Source: Brucellaceae bacterium (GTDB lineage: Bacteria > Pseudomonadota > Alphaproteobacteria > Rhizobiales > Rhizobiaceae). From it: a DNA stretch of 64,000 nucleotides. Below, in pieces: positions 17,271-25,930 of this stretch; within the stretch, counting starts at the first letter, position 1, and each line of letters opens with the position of its first letter. Both the position numbers and the translations under genes were made by a program. Under the pieces are notes generated by a model. That model saw only the letters and a list, made by a program, of their open reading frames with translations. It had not been told where the DNA came from and made no database searches. The stretch spans positions 166,376-230,375 of the forward strand of contig JACKJV010000006.1 of assembly GCA_020637775.1 (NCBI GenBank). Reading direction: 5' to 3'.

Positions 17271-18140
17271 ATGGTTCGCGCTGCCTTCCTTGCCACTGTC
17301 CTGTGCCTTGCTTCCGTTCTTCCGGCCGGCGCGCTGGAACTCGCGCCACACAAGGACCGGCTGTTTGCCTATCCGGCATTGCTGGAGGGCAGCGCGCCGC
17401 CGGCCTATCGCATTGTCGATTACCGGGAGATGCGTGATATCAACGGGCGCGACGCGGTCCCCGAACGGCGGGTGAAGGACGAGTATGTCTCTCTTTCCTT
17501 CGCCAGCCAGCGGGCCGATCTCGTGCTCAAGACCGGGGGGCTGTCGATTGCCCATGTCGCGGCCGGGCGGCGCAGCAAGGCAAGCCTGGTCGTCATCTAC
17601 CTGCACGGGCAGGGCGGCACCCGCATCCAGGGCGTTGCCGACTACACGTTCGGCGGCAATTTCAACCGGGTCCAGAACCTGGTGACAGCGGCCGGCGGGC
17701 TTTATCTTTCCCTCGATCTTTCCGATTTCGAGAGCCGCGGCGCGGCAGAGGTCAAGGCGCTGGCAGACCACTATCTCCAGGCCTCGCCGGGCGCGCGCGT
17801 TTTTCTTGCCTGCGGTTCCATGGGCGGGCAATTGTGCTGGCGGCTGGCCCGCGACGGCGAGGTGGTTCGCCGCATGGGCGGGATGATGTTGCTGGGCTCC
17901 ATGTGGGACGATGCGTTCACGGGCAGTGCGGCCTTTCGCGCGCGTGTGCCGGTTCTTTTCGGACATGGCAGCCGCGACACGGTCTTTCCCGTCGAACGCC
18001 AGGAAGCCTTTTTCCGCTCGATCCTGAAGACGGCACCGGACTATCCGGCCCGCTTCGTGCGTTTCGAAACGGGTACGCATGGCACGCCCATCCGCATGAC
18101 GGACTGGCGGGAAACACTGAACTGGATGCTGAACAACTGA
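17271..18140 (+). CDS. Secreted alpha/beta hydrolase
   Basis: 289 residues from the ATG at 17271, chosen because it starts a signal peptide (MVRAAFLATVLCLASVLPAGA). The mature protein shows an alpha/beta hydrolase pattern: VVIYLHGQGGTRIQ (oxyanion-loop HGQGG), FLACGSMGGQLCW with Ser in G-S-M-G-G as likely nucleophile, VLFGHGSRDTVFP (acid) and FETGTHGTPIRMTDW (His). It may be a serine esterase or lipase exported to the periplasm. It follows the secreted-protein cluster by 79 bp and precedes a DUF1330 gene by 18 bp. Confidence 0.75.
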   Translation: MVRAAFLATVLCLASVLPAGALELAPHKDRLFAYPALLEGSAPPAYRIVDYREMRDINGRDAVPERRVKDEYVSLSFASQRADLVLKTGGLSIAHVAAGRRSKASLVVIYLHGQGGTRIQGVADYTFGGNFNRVQNLVTAAGGLYLSLDLSDFESRGAAEVKALADHYLQASPGARVFLACGSMGGQLCWRLARDGEVVRRMGGMMLLGSMWDDAFTGSAAFRARVPVLFGHGSRDTVFPVERQEAFFRSILKTAPDYPARFVRFETGTHGTPIRMTDWRETLNWMLNN

Positions 18141-18158
18141 TCCCCGGGAGGACATGAC

Positions 18159-18578
18159 ATGACGGGCCATATCGACCCTGCGCGCGAAACCTTTGGCGAA
18201 TTCCGCCGCATGGACCGGGAGGGTCCGATTCACATGCTCAACCTCGTGCGCCTGCGCGACGAGGCCGCCTATCCCGATGGCCGCGCGGCAACGGGGGCAG
18301 AAGCCTATGCCGCCTATGGCCGGGAAAGCGGGCCGATCTTCCGGGGTGTCGGCGGCCGCATCGCGTGGAGCGGGGCGTTCGAATTGATGCTGATCGGCCC
18401 GGCCGAGGAGCGCTGGGATATCTGTTTCATCGCAGAATACCCGTCCGTTCAGGCCTTCGTGGACATGGTGAAGAACCCGGACTACCAGAAGGCGGTGGTT
18501 CACCGGCAGGCGGCCGTGCTCGATTCACGCCTCATACGGCTGGAGCCGCGCCATTCCGGCGAAGGTTTCGGAGAGTGA
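18159..18578 (+). CDS. DUF1330 family protein
   Basis: A 139-residue cytoplasmic protein of the DUF1330 family, a ferredoxin-like dimeric alpha/beta-barrel fold of unknown activity. Recognisable pieces are GPIHMLNLVRLRDEA, TGAEAYAAYGRESGPIF, and FIAEYPSVQAFVDMVKNPDYQKAVVHR. The last is the family's most conserved block. GGGAGG lies 7 nt before the ATG. It is probably co-transcribed with the upstream secreted hydrolase. Its stop faces the DUF1176 gene. Confidence 0.85.
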   Translation: MTGHIDPARETFGEFRRMDREGPIHMLNLVRLRDEAAYPDGRAATGAEAYAAYGRESGPIFRGVGGRIAWSGAFELMLIGPAEERWDICFIAEYPSVQAFVDMVKNPDYQKAVVHRQAAVLDSRLIRLEPRHSGEGFGE

Positions 18579-18626
18579 ATTCGCGAATCCCTGCAAAAGG
18601 TTGTAGCCGGTTGCGAAGATTCTGAA

Positions 18627-19685
18627 TCAGGGTGCGGAATCCTTGTCGAAAACAAGGATTCCGTCATCCGCTTCGTCCATCGTCGGGTCCACCTCGTAGC
18701 GGACCAGCGTGAAGTCGCCGTCACGGAAGATCCATTTCCCTGATGACCAGGCATCGCCCAGGCCGCGCCATTTGGCAAAGGACGTGATCGAGAGCGTTTG
18801 CGGATCGTATTGCGCGTTGATGAGTTGCGTGACGGCCTTGTAGCCGATGACCTGCATGGAATCGAGTTCGGCGGACCCGGCATCGAGGTAGCGGATGTCG
18901 AGTTCCGGTTCCGCGAAGGCAAGCGCGCGCAGCCCCTCTGTCTCGTCCCGCAGATAGAAGACATCGACGATGTTGTAGGCAGCGTGGCGGCAGGTGAAGC
19001 CATAGAGCCAGGCGCGCCGCCTGGGTGCGTCGGCCGCATCGCTGATGTGGTTGTATTCGATCGGCCAGACTTGCGGTCCGTCTTGTGACGCCGCCATGTC
19101 GCACGCGCCGGCCCATTCGGCTTCGAACCGCTTGCGCACCGCTTCCAGCCGCTGCCGGGCGGCGTCGGGCGGTTCGCCAATGCCACAGGTGGCCGGAACG
19201 GCTTCTTCGAAAGGCGCATCCGCGACGGCCAGGCGCGCACCCTCGAAGGCCATTGGCCGGTAGGGCTCGCCCTGGATCTGCGGGTTGGCCAGACGGGCGA
19301 CATAACAGCCGGAGAAAACCGTTTCGCTGCCATCCGTGCCGATGGCGCGGATGGCGACGGGCACATGCCAGCGGGTGGTGCCGGCGGCCGCATCGGCTTC
19401 GGCAGGTCCGGTGCGCACATCGACGGCCCCTGTGCCTTCGAAGCCGGCGACATAGGTGTCGAAATCCGGCGACGGCTTGGTTTCGAAATAGGACCATGCC
19501 CGCGCGTATTCCCGGTTTGAGAGCGCGTTGTACAGGCTTTCGACGAGCCGCTCCGGCGTGGATCGGTCGTCGACATAGCCGGCATTGGCGGGCGCGAGCG
19601 CCAGCACGGACATTGCCAGGGCAAGGAACGGGGCCAGGGGAAGGAACGGGGTCAGGGCAACGAACGGGCGCGAGGGGCCAAACAT
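18627..19685 (-). CDS. DUF1176 secreted protein
   Basis: 352 residues from ATG 19685, which begins an unusual long, proline-rich hydrophobic signal region (FVALTPFLPLAPFLALAMSV) ending in NAGYVDDR. The C-terminal half has the DUF1176-like blocks, with WPIEYNHISD, YGFTCRHAAYNIVDVFYL, and a repeated WIFRDGDFTLVRYEVDPTMD ending. DUF1176 proteins are periplasmic and uncharacterised. Cys residues around TCGIG, GACDM and FTCRH may form disulfides. It lies downstream of the sRNA array on the same strand, beyond that array's terminator. Confidence 0.7.
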   Translation of the reverse strand: MFGPSRPFVALTPFLPLAPFLALAMSVLALAPANAGYVDDRSTPERLVESLYNALSNREYARAWSYFETKPSPDFDTYVAGFEGTGAVDVRTGPAEADAAAGTTRWHVPVAIRAIGTDGSETVFSGCYVARLANPQIQGEPYRPMAFEGARLAVADAPFEEAVPATCGIGEPPDAARQRLEAVRKRFEAEWAGACDMAASQDGPQVWPIEYNHISDAADAPRRRAWLYGFTCRHAAYNIVDVFYLRDETEGLRALAFAEPELDIRYLDAGSAELDSMQVIGYKAVTQLINAQYDPQTLSITSFAKWRGLGDAWSSGKWIFRDGDFTLVRYEVDPTMDEADDGILVFDKDSAP

Positions 19686-19796
19686 GCAAAATCTCCGGTC
19701 ATCGACCGCAGAAGTGTCAGGCGCGGACCGCGCCTTGGCAAGAGCGCAGGGCGTTTCTTTTTCACGAGGTCGGGAGTGGTGAGGACAAACGAAAAC

Positions 19797-19900
19797 GGCG
19801 CCAGCGAGGGAGGAGGTTCGCTGACGCCGCTTTTCGCACACGGCCCTGGGAGGAGGATGGGCCGTCTGGTCTCACCGGCCATGGGAGGAGGATTGGCCGG
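19797..19900 (-). ncRNA. Cuckoo-type (CcsR-like) sRNA array: three hairpins with anti-Shine-Dalgarno loops
   Basis: Read on the minus strand, three consecutive hairpins expose CCUCCUCCC in their loops. They are 19900-19875 (7-bp perfect stem CCGGCCA/TGGCCGG), 19865-19840 (7-bp stem ACGGCCC/GGGCCGT) and 19828-19797 (11-bp stem with one mismatch). The last is followed by GTTTTCGTTT and probably ends transcription. Only the loop sequence is conserved between the three; the stems differ, which is strong evidence for selection on RNA. In Rhodobacter the Cuckoo RNAs CcsR1-4 have such loops and lie directly after a DUF1127 gene, as here. Expected role: stress-induced sRNAs processed from the DUF1127 3' UTR. 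Confidence 0.85.
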
Positions 19901-19952
19901 AGGAGAAGGCTGAAACTTCGACTTGTCGCCGCCGCTTCGTTGTGCTGAATAT

Positions 19953-20018
19953 GCTTATTGTTGTGCATTGCAACAATAGCTGATTGTGCATTGCAGCCAT
20001 GCGTCAATCGCATGGCTG
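19953..20018 (-). other. Two extra RNA hairpins between the DUF1127 gene and the sRNA array
   Basis: A perfect 10-bp stem (CAGCCATGCG/CGCATGGCTG, loop 5 nt, 19994-20018) follows the DUF1127 stop by 19 nt. A second stem (GCTATTGTTG against GCTTATTGTTG with one bulge, 19953-19980) comes next. The sequence TTGTGCATTGCA occurs twice (about 19961-19972 and 19985-19996). Neither stem is followed by a T-run, so processing sites or mRNA-stabilising elements are more likely than terminators. Confidence 0.55.
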
Positions 20019-20037
20019 AATTTCTGGCCTGTCCGGC

Positions 20038-20181
20038 TTACCAGCCGGAAAAGCGAGCGCGCAGGATTTCGCGCTGACGCCGTTCCAGTTCCGCCAGGGA
20101 ACCCGATTGGGCGAGCCACGCTTCCTGTGTGGAGCGGGCGCGAGCGGTGGTGAACAGCGATGTAATCCGTTTCATGAGCAT
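20038..20181 (-). CDS. DUF1127 small protein (CcaF1-like)
   Basis: A 47-residue basic protein. The C-terminal LAELERRQREILRARFSGW is the DUF1127 signature; the N-terminal half (MLMKRITSLFTTARARSTQE) is a basic helix. Arg-rich DUF1127 proteins such as Rhodobacter CcaF1 bind RNA and affect processing of the linked CcsR sRNAs, and other family members affect phosphate or stress responses. GGAAG lies about 9 nt before the ATG. The gene is immediately upstream of the hairpin array, the arrangement known for ccaF1-ccsR. Confidence 0.88.
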   Translation of the reverse strand: MLMKRITSLFTTARARSTQEAWLAQSGSLAELERRQREILRARFSGW

Positions 20182-20211
20182 GGGATTTCTTCCTTCTCGT
20201 TGATGGCGCGG

Positions 20212-20240
20212 AGATAGCGCTTTTGCTGCGCTGCAACAAG
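20212..20240 (-). promoter_or_regulatory. Possible RpoH-type promoter for the DUF1127-sRNA unit
   Basis: On the minus strand CTTGTT (20240-20235) and CTATCT (20217-20212) are separated by 17 nt, about 31 bp before the DUF1127 ATG. This fits the loose alphaproteobacterial RpoH pattern (CTTG, ~17-18 nt, C-TAT-T). Stress sigma control is known for the Rhodobacter homologue; here it is inferred from the motif only. Confidence 0.4.
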
Positions 20241-20350
20241 AAGGGTTTCTGCACATCAGCCATGCAAATGCCGCATGACAGTGCATGAAAAACAGGCAGA
20301 AACCGGCCCGGTATTCTCACCTGGAACAAGCTGTTCGGGCAGCAGGCGAT

Positions 20351-22078
20351 TCAGCCGTCTTTTGCCAGCATGTCCGTCATCTGGTCGCGCATGATGAATT
20401 TCTGCGGTTTGCCCGTGATCGTCATGGGCAATTCTTCCACGATACGGACATGGGCGGGGATCTTGTAATGGGCGATCTGGCCCTGGCAGTAGGCCCTGAT
20501 CGCCTCCGGCTCGATGGTCTCGCCGGGTGCCGGAATGATCCAGGCGCAGACGATTTCGCCATATTTCTCGTCCGGCACGCCGAAAACCTGTACCGCGCTC
20601 ACCTTGGGGTGGCGGAAAAGGAATTCCTCGATCTCGCGGGGATAGATGTTCTCGCCGCCACGGATGATCATGTCCTTGACGCGGCCCGTGATCGTGCAGA
20701 AGCCTTCCGCGTCAATGCGGGCGAGGTCGCCGGTATGCATCCAGCCGTCGCGGATCGATTCGGCCGTGCGCTCCGGTTCGTCCCAGTAGCCGAGCATGAC
20801 GGAATAGCCCTTCGTGCACAGTTCACCCTGTTCGCCGACGGGCAGGGTCTCGCCGCTCTCGTTGACGATCCTGACTTCGAGATGCGGATGGATGCGGCCG
20901 ACGGTGGCGCAGCGCTTGTCGGTCGGATCGTCGACGAAGCTCTGGAAGGAAACCGGCGAGGTTTCGGTCATGCCGTAGCAGATGGTGACTTCCGGCATGT
21001 TCATGTCGGCATTGACGCGGCGCATCACCTGTTCGGGGCAGGGCGCGCCGGCCATGACGCCGGTTCGCATGGCGGAAAGATCGCGCGGCTTTGCCTTCAG
21101 CGATTCCAGCATGGCGATGAACATGGTCGGCACGCCATAGCAGGCGGTGCATTTTTCCGCTTCCAGCGCATCGAGCGTCGGTTCGGCTTCGAAGCCCTCG
21201 CCGGGGAAGATCATGGCCGCACCGTAAGCCACGCAGCCCAGAACGCCCATGACCATGCCGAAGCAATGGTAGAGCGGTACCGGAATGCACAGCCGGTCAG
21301 CTTCGGTCAGATTGATCCGGCCGGTGACGAAACGGGCATTGTTGACGATGTTGCGATGGGTGAGCGTCGCGCCCTTCGGTGCGCCAGTGGTGCCGGAGGT
21401 GAACTGGATGTTGATGGGATCGTTCGGCGCCAGCGTCGCGGTGATGCCATCGAGGCGCGCCGCCTCGGCCGCCCCGCCCATCGCCATCAGGCGGGGAAAG
21501 GGCAGGATGCCGGGGCCGGCGTCGTCGGCCATGGCGATGACCCATTTAAGGTGCGGCAGGTTCTTCGCCTGAAGCCCGCCCGGCTCGCTCGCCGCCAGTT
21601 CCGGGGCAAGCGTGCGGAGCATTCCGATATAGTCGGATGTCTTGAAGCGCTCGGCCGTGACCAGTGCCTTGCAGCCGACCTTGTTGAGCGCGAATTCCAG
21701 CTCCGAGAGACGGTAGGCCGGATTGATGTTGACGAGGATGAGGCCGATGCGCGCGGTGGCGAATTGCGTCAGCACCCATTCATGGCGATTGGGCGACCAG
21801 ACCCCGACACGGTCGCCTTTCTCAAGGCCGAGCGCCAGCAAGGCGGCGGCAAGGCGATCGACCTCTTCGGCAAATTGCGACCAGGTGCGGCGGATGCCCT
21901 GGGCGCGAAATATGGCCGCTTCGCGATCGGGAAACCGGGCAACCGTCTCGGCCAGCACCTGCGGGATCGTCTTTTCCCAGAGCGGTTCATCGACCGGGCC
22001 GATGACATGGGAAATGCCGCCAAGCGGTGCGCCGAAGGGCCGTGCTGCTTCACCCGGTTGCGTGTCGATCTGGTTCAT
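20351..22078 (-). CDS. Long-chain fatty-acid/acyl-CoA synthetase (AMP-binding)
   Basis: A 575-residue adenylate-forming enzyme of the acyl-CoA synthetase family. The P-loop signature IQFTSGTTGAPKG is at 225-237. The A5 motif appears as TICYGMTETSPVSF, the hinge region as DLARIDAEGFCTITGRVKDMIIRGGENIYP and the C-terminal catalytic Lys in MTITGKPQKFIMRD. The full set suggests an active fatty acyl-CoA ligase that feeds beta-oxidation. Chain-length specificity is not readable. It stands 142 bp after the AroE-like gene on the same strand, so it probably has its own promoter. Confidence 0.93.
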   Translation of the reverse strand: MNQIDTQPGEAARPFGAPLGGISHVIGPVDEPLWEKTIPQVLAETVARFPDREAAIFRAQGIRRTWSQFAEEVDRLAAALLALGLEKGDRVGVWSPNRHEWVLTQFATARIGLILVNINPAYRLSELEFALNKVGCKALVTAERFKTSDYIGMLRTLAPELAASEPGGLQAKNLPHLKWVIAMADDAGPGILPFPRLMAMGGAAEAARLDGITATLAPNDPINIQFTSGTTGAPKGATLTHRNIVNNARFVTGRINLTEADRLCIPVPLYHCFGMVMGVLGCVAYGAAMIFPGEGFEAEPTLDALEAEKCTACYGVPTMFIAMLESLKAKPRDLSAMRTGVMAGAPCPEQVMRRVNADMNMPEVTICYGMTETSPVSFQSFVDDPTDKRCATVGRIHPHLEVRIVNESGETLPVGEQGELCTKGYSVMLGYWDEPERTAESIRDGWMHTGDLARIDAEGFCTITGRVKDMIIRGGENIYPREIEEFLFRHPKVSAVQVFGVPDEKYGEIVCAWIIPAPGETIEPEAIRAYCQGQIAHYKIPAHVRIVEELPMTITGKPQKFIMRDQMTDMLAKDG

Positions 22079-22220
22079 GGGTCTGCCTCCCGTCTGGACC
22101 GGACCGGTCGTACCCGGTCTCGATTGGCGTTTTGGCAGGGATGTTGCGATCCGCCGGCCGGGATGTCCAGTGGCGAAAAGGCGAAACCGTACGCGTCTTG
22201 CGCTGCGGCCGCCTTGCGCG

Positions 22221-23057
22221 TCAGTAGCGGATGGTGGCGACGGCGCGCAGTTCGGCGGCCGTGGCCGCGGGAAAGCCGAAGAACTCCAGATAGGCCGGGA
22301 TTTGCTCGAACAGCATGTCGGTTCCGACCTGGGTCATGCAGCCGCGGGCGCGGGCGGCGGCCAGAAAGGGCGTTTCCTCCTGCTTCATCACCACTTCGCC
22401 GACGAAGGTGGACGGCGCGACCCTGTCCATGTCCACCGGAAGCGGATCGCCCTCGTTCATGCCCAGCGGGGTGGCATTGACGACGATGTCGTGGCCGGCC
22501 GGATCGCCGGAGCCGGTGGCGACGTCGAGGGCGGGATAATGCGCCTTCAGGCTGGCGGCGAGCCGGTTCGCGCTGTCCTGGCGTGTATCAAGGAGGCAGA
22601 GCCGCGCGGCGCCTGCCTTTGCCAGCGATGCCGCAATGGCGGAGCCGACGCCGCCCGAGCCGACGACGAGCGCTGACATGCCCTTGATGACGCGGCCCTT
22701 GGCGCGCATGCCGCGCACGAAGCCCTCGCCATCGAACATGTCGCCGATGAGACGCCCGTCCGCGTTGCGGCGCACGGCGTTGCAGGAGCCGCACACCTTC
22801 ACCGTCGTGCTTGCCTCGTCCAGCAGATCGACCACGGACATCTTGTGCGGCATGGTGATGAGCGCGCCTGCGATGTTGCGCATGCGGAAGACGAGCGGGA
22901 GGAAGGCGGCGAAATCCTCCGCTTCGCAGCCCATGGGTACGACCACGGCGTCGATGTCACGGGATTCGAACCACGGATTGTAGATCATCGGCGCCTTGAA
23001 GCTTTCGGTCGGCACGCCGAGATGGGCGAGAAAGCGGGTATGTCCTGAAATGACCAT
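22221..23057 (-). CDS. Shikimate/quinate dehydrogenase-like (AroE family)
   Basis: A 278-residue NAD(P)-dependent dehydrogenase of the shikimate dehydrogenase family. The catalytic Lys72 is in GALITMPHK, Asn93 in GSCNAV, catalytic Asp109 in GDMFDGEGF, and the nucleotide loop GSGGVGSA is at 133-140. The N-terminal substrate loop reads GVPTESFKAPMIYN. The Ser-x-Ser that grips the shikimate carboxylate in AroE is replaced, so the substrate may not be shikimate. It is 26 bp after aroQ and under the same apparent promoter. This is probably a specialised or catabolic paralogue rather than the housekeeping AroE. Confidence 0.85.
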   Translation of the reverse strand: MVISGHTRFLAHLGVPTESFKAPMIYNPWFESRDIDAVVVPMGCEAEDFAAFLPLVFRMRNIAGALITMPHKMSVVDLLDEASTTVKVCGSCNAVRRNADGRLIGDMFDGEGFVRGMRAKGRVIKGMSALVVGSGGVGSAIAASLAKAGAARLCLLDTRQDSANRLAASLKAHYPALDVATGSGDPAGHDIVVNATPLGMNEGDPLPVDMDRVAPSTFVGEVVMKQEETPFLAAARARGCMTQVGTDMLFEQIPAYLEFFGFPAATAAELRAVATIRY

Positions 23058-23083
23058 GGTGTTCGCTCGTTTCCGGCCGCCGG

Positions 23084-23521
23084 TCAGCCGAGCAGCGTGC
23101 CCATGCGGCGCACCGCCAGTTCGTAGCCCTCGACGCCGAAGCCTGCCATGACCGCATCGGCGCGGTGCGAGACATAGGAGTGGTGGCGGAAGGCTTCGCG
23201 CTTGTGAACCTGGGAAATATGGATCTCGATCACCGGACCCTCGAAGGCGTTCAGCGCATCCAGAATGGCCACGGAGGTGTGCGTGAAGGCCGCCGGATTG
23301 ATGATGATACCGCCTGCCTGTTCGCGGGCCTCGTGGATCCAGTCGATGATCTGATGCTCGGCATTGGATTGCAGCAGGCGGATCTCCAGGCCGAACGACG
23401 AGGCGACATCGCGGCAGCGCGCCTCGACATCGGCCAGTGTCTCGCGGCCATAGATCTCGGGCTGGCGCTTGCCGAGCAGGTTCAGGTTGGGACCGTTGAG
23501 AATGTAGACGAGCCTGGACAA
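23084..23521 (-). CDS. aroQ: 3-dehydroquinate dehydratase, type II
   Basis: A 145-residue type II dehydroquinase, a dodecameric cytoplasmic enzyme that interconverts 3-dehydroquinate and 3-dehydroshikimate. [21 protein letters not shown] holds the catalytic Tyr. [16 protein letters not shown] and [21 protein letters not shown] hold the conserved Asn/His and loop Arg. The start is TTG at 23521, with GAAAGG about 9 nt upstream; the longer reading frame lacks family similarity. It is paired with an AroE-like gene, and a LysR gene lies upstream, which fits quinate-type catabolism as well as biosynthesis. Confidence 0.92.
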   Translation of the reverse strand: MSRLVYILNGPNLNLLGKRQPEIYGRETLADVEARCRDVASSFGLEIRLLQSNAEHQIIDWIHEAREQAGGIIINPAAFTHTSVAILDALNAFEGPVIEIHISQVHKREAFRHHSYVSHRADAVMAGFGVEGYELAVRRMGTLLG

Positions 23522-23639
23522 GGAGCGTGCCTTTCGTTGCCGGGTTTCCTGTTCGCGGCCAAGGCGGCAGCGTCTCGACGGCATAGCCGCAATCGCGCCG
23601 GTTTCCAAGACGGGGCACGCACGGTGGCGCCGGCTCGTC

Positions 23640-24605
23640 TCAGCCGGCGGCCTCGACGGGATAGGCGGCTTCCCCGGTCTCCCCGGCCAGTCCCGCGCGA
23701 ATGAGATCCCAGAGCCGGGCCGCAAGCGGGCTCGGCGCGTGATTCTTGCGTGCGATCAGGTGATAGGGATTGACGATGATCGGCTCGTCCGGTTCGAGGC
23801 GTGCGAAGCCGCTGGCCGCACCGCCGGCGCCGATGAGATCGGCCACTTCCCGCGAAACCGGGGCGATGGCATCGGTGGAGGCCAGGTAGGCGATCATCAC
23901 CAGCAGCGAGGTGGAATTGACGATCTCGCGCGGCAGGGAAATGCCCTTGGCGATGAAGGCCTCTTCGACGGCCTGGCGCATGGGAGTGTGCGGCGCCTGG
24001 ATGACCCATTCATAGCCCTCCAGCGCATCGAGGGTCACCGTTCTTGCCCGGTGAAGCGGATGGCCGCGACGAATCATGAAGTGAATGACCTCGACCCGGC
24101 CACGGCGGACGATGAACTGGCGGGCATCGGTGCCGGGGGGCACACGCGAGAGAACGAAATCGTAGTCGCCGCGCAACAGGCCGTCGATCAGGACGTCGCT
24201 CGGCGCCACATCGATATGGATGTCGGCGCGGTCGGCATCGCGCTTGAGTTGCTGGATGGCGGGCACCACATGGGCCACGGCACCGCCGGTGACGGAGCCG
24301 ACGCGGATGGTGCCGGCGCGGCCAGCCCCCACCGCCTCCACTTCACGGGCCGTCTGTTCCATGCCGTTGAGCAGGGTGACCGCATTGCGGGCGAGGATTT
24401 CGCCCATGGGCGTCACGGACATGCCCTTCGGATGGCGAAGGAAGGCAGGCGCGCCCATGGTGCGCTCAATGGCCGCGAGAAGCCGCGAGGCGGCAGGCTG
24501 TGTCATGCCGAGCTGTTCGGCGGCGAGCGCGAGCTGGCCGGTTTCGGCAATGGCCCGGACAAGGCGGAAATCGCGGATCTGAAGGCGGTTGACGAGATTT
24601 TGCAT
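23640..24605 (-). CDS. LysR-family regulator, GbpR-like
   Basis: A 321-residue LysR-type regulator. The N-terminal winged helix reads [37 protein letters not shown], and the effector domain begins near residue 95 ([13 protein letters not shown]). It is divergent from the ChvE-GguAB operon, exactly the position of GbpR, the Agrobacterium regulator of chvE that responds to galactose and arabinose. That context is the basis for the GbpR-like call; the aroQ-aroE genes downstream on its own strand are 118 bp away and could alternatively be targets. Confidence 0.87.
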   Translation of the reverse strand: MQNLVNRLQIRDFRLVRAIAETGQLALAAEQLGMTQPAASRLLAAIERTMGAPAFLRHPKGMSVTPMGEILARNAVTLLNGMEQTAREVEAVGAGRAGTIRVGSVTGGAVAHVVPAIQQLKRDADRADIHIDVAPSDVLIDGLLRGDYDFVLSRVPPGTDARQFIVRRGRVEVIHFMIRRGHPLHRARTVTLDALEGYEWVIQAPHTPMRQAVEEAFIAKGISLPREIVNSTSLLVMIAYLASTDAIAPVSREVADLIGAGGAASGFARLEPDEPIIVNPYHLIARKNHAPSPLAARLWDLIRAGLAGETGEAAYPVEAAG

Positions 24606-24630
24606 TCAACTGCTTATCGGGATTGGTATG

Positions 24631-24645
24631 CAGATTGTCAATCTG
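24631..24645. promoter_or_regulatory. Palindromic operator candidate between LysR gene and chvE
   Basis: A perfect palindrome CAGATTG-T-CAATCTG, flanked by TGC on the left and GCA on the right, lies 25 bp from the LysR start and 126 bp before chvE. LysR proteins bind interrupted dyads of this size (T-N11-A type) in divergent regions. No other dyad as good was seen in this gap. Confidence 0.55.
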
Positions 24646-24770
24646 TGCAATTGAAATGCAAGCGGTACGGTCCTTAACCTGCCTGCCGGATCGAAACGGT
24701 CCGCCAACATGGCGCGCATGGCTGACCCCATACCAACGGCGGCGCGCGCCGTTCTCTCGGGAGGAATTCG

Positions 24771-25838
24771 ATGAGGAAACTGATTTCCGTCATGGCGTCG
24801 CTTGTCGTCGGCGCCAGCGTGCTGGCCGGCCCGGCCATGGCGCAGGACAAGGGTACCGTAGGCATCGCGATGCCGACGAAGTCATCGGCGCGCTGGATTT
24901 CCGACGGCGATTCGATGGTCAAGCAATTCCAGGAGGCCGGCTACGAAACCGATCTCCAGTATGCCGAAGACGACATTCCCAACCAGCTCGCCCAGATCGA
25001 GAACATGATCACCAAGGGCGTCGATGTGCTGGTGATTGCGGCCATCGACGGCACGACGCTTTCCAATGCGCTGGAGAACGCGGCCGCCTCGGGCATCAAG
25101 GTCATCGCCTATGACCGCCTCATCCGCGACAGCGGGAATGTCGACTATTATGCCACGTTCGACAATTTCAAGGTTGGCGTGCAGCAGGCCACCTCGCTGG
25201 TCGAGGGGCTGAAGGAACGCTTCCCCGACACCAAGCCATGGAACGTGGAACTGTTCGGCGGCTCGCCGGACGACAACAACGCCTATTTCTTCTACAACGG
25301 CGCGATGAGCGTGCTGCAGCCGATGATCGATTCCGGCGATGTGGCCATTCCCTCGGGCCAGACGGGCATGGATACGGTCGGCACACTGCGCTGGGATGGC
25401 GCGGTGGCGCAGGCGCGCATGGACAACCTGCTGTCGGCCAACTACACCGACAAGCAGGTGCATGGCGTGCTTTCACCCTATGACGGCCTCTCCATCGGCA
25501 TCCTGTCCTCGCTCAAGGGCGTGGGCTACGGCTCCGGCGACCTCAAGATGCCGATCGTGACCGGCCAGGATGCGGAAGTGCCTTCGGTCAAGTCGATCCT
25601 GGCGGGCGAGCAGTATTCCACGATCTTCAAGGACACCCGCGAACTGGCCCGCGTGACCGTGGGCATGGTGGATGCCCTGCTGCAGGGCAGCGAGCCGGAA
25701 ATCAACGACACGTCGACCTATGACAACGGCGTCAAGGTGGTTCCCTCCTACCTGCTGGAGCCGGTGGCGGTCGACAAGTCGAACTGGGAGAAGATCCTGA
25801 TCGATTCCGGTTACTACACCATGGACCAGATCAAGTGA
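24771..25838 (+). CDS. chvE: ChvE-type periplasmic sugar-binding protein
   Basis: A 355-residue periplasmic binding protein. The signal peptide is cleaved after GPAMA (about residue 24). The mature part closely follows Chv[73 protein letters not shown] and [17 protein letters not shown]. ChvE binds L-arabinose, D-galactose, D-glucose and related monosaccharides for uptake, and in Agrobacterium also signals to VirA. The catabolic genes downstream support arabinose and galactose as substrates. GGGAGG precedes the ATG. Confidence 0.95.
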   Translation: MRKLISVMASLVVGASVLAGPAMAQDKGTVGIAMPTKSSARWISDGDSMVKQFQEAGYETDLQYAEDDIPNQLAQIENMITKGVDVLVIAAIDGTTLSNALENAAASGIKVIAYDRLIRDSGNVDYYATFDNFKVGVQQATSLVEGLKERFPDTKPWNVELFGGSPDDNNAYFFYNGAMSVLQPMIDSGDVAIPSGQTGMDTVGTLRWDGAVAQARMDNLLSANYTDKQVHGVLSPYDGLSIGILSSLKGVGYGSGDLKMPIVTGQDAEVPSVKSILAGEQYSTIFKDTRELARVTVGMVDALLQGSEPEINDTSTYDNGVKVVPSYLLEPVAVDKSNWEKILIDSGYYTMDQIK

Positions 25839-25864
25839 CGGCTTCTGCCTGAAGGCATGAAGCG

Positions 25865-25889
25865 CCCGCGCGGGGGTCTCCTGCGCGGG
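25865..25889 (+). terminator. Attenuator-like hairpin between chvE and gguA
   Basis: A 7-bp GC stem (CCCGCGC/GCGCGGG) with an 11-nt loop, 26 nt after the chvE stop and followed by a weak TTGCCGTCTTG. Such hairpins after binding-protein genes commonly protect the upstream mRNA and reduce readthrough, giving more binding protein than transporter. Confidence 0.5.
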
Positions 25890-25930
25890 TTGCCGTCTTG
25901 CGGCATCCTCCACAAACCGGGGCTTGAACC

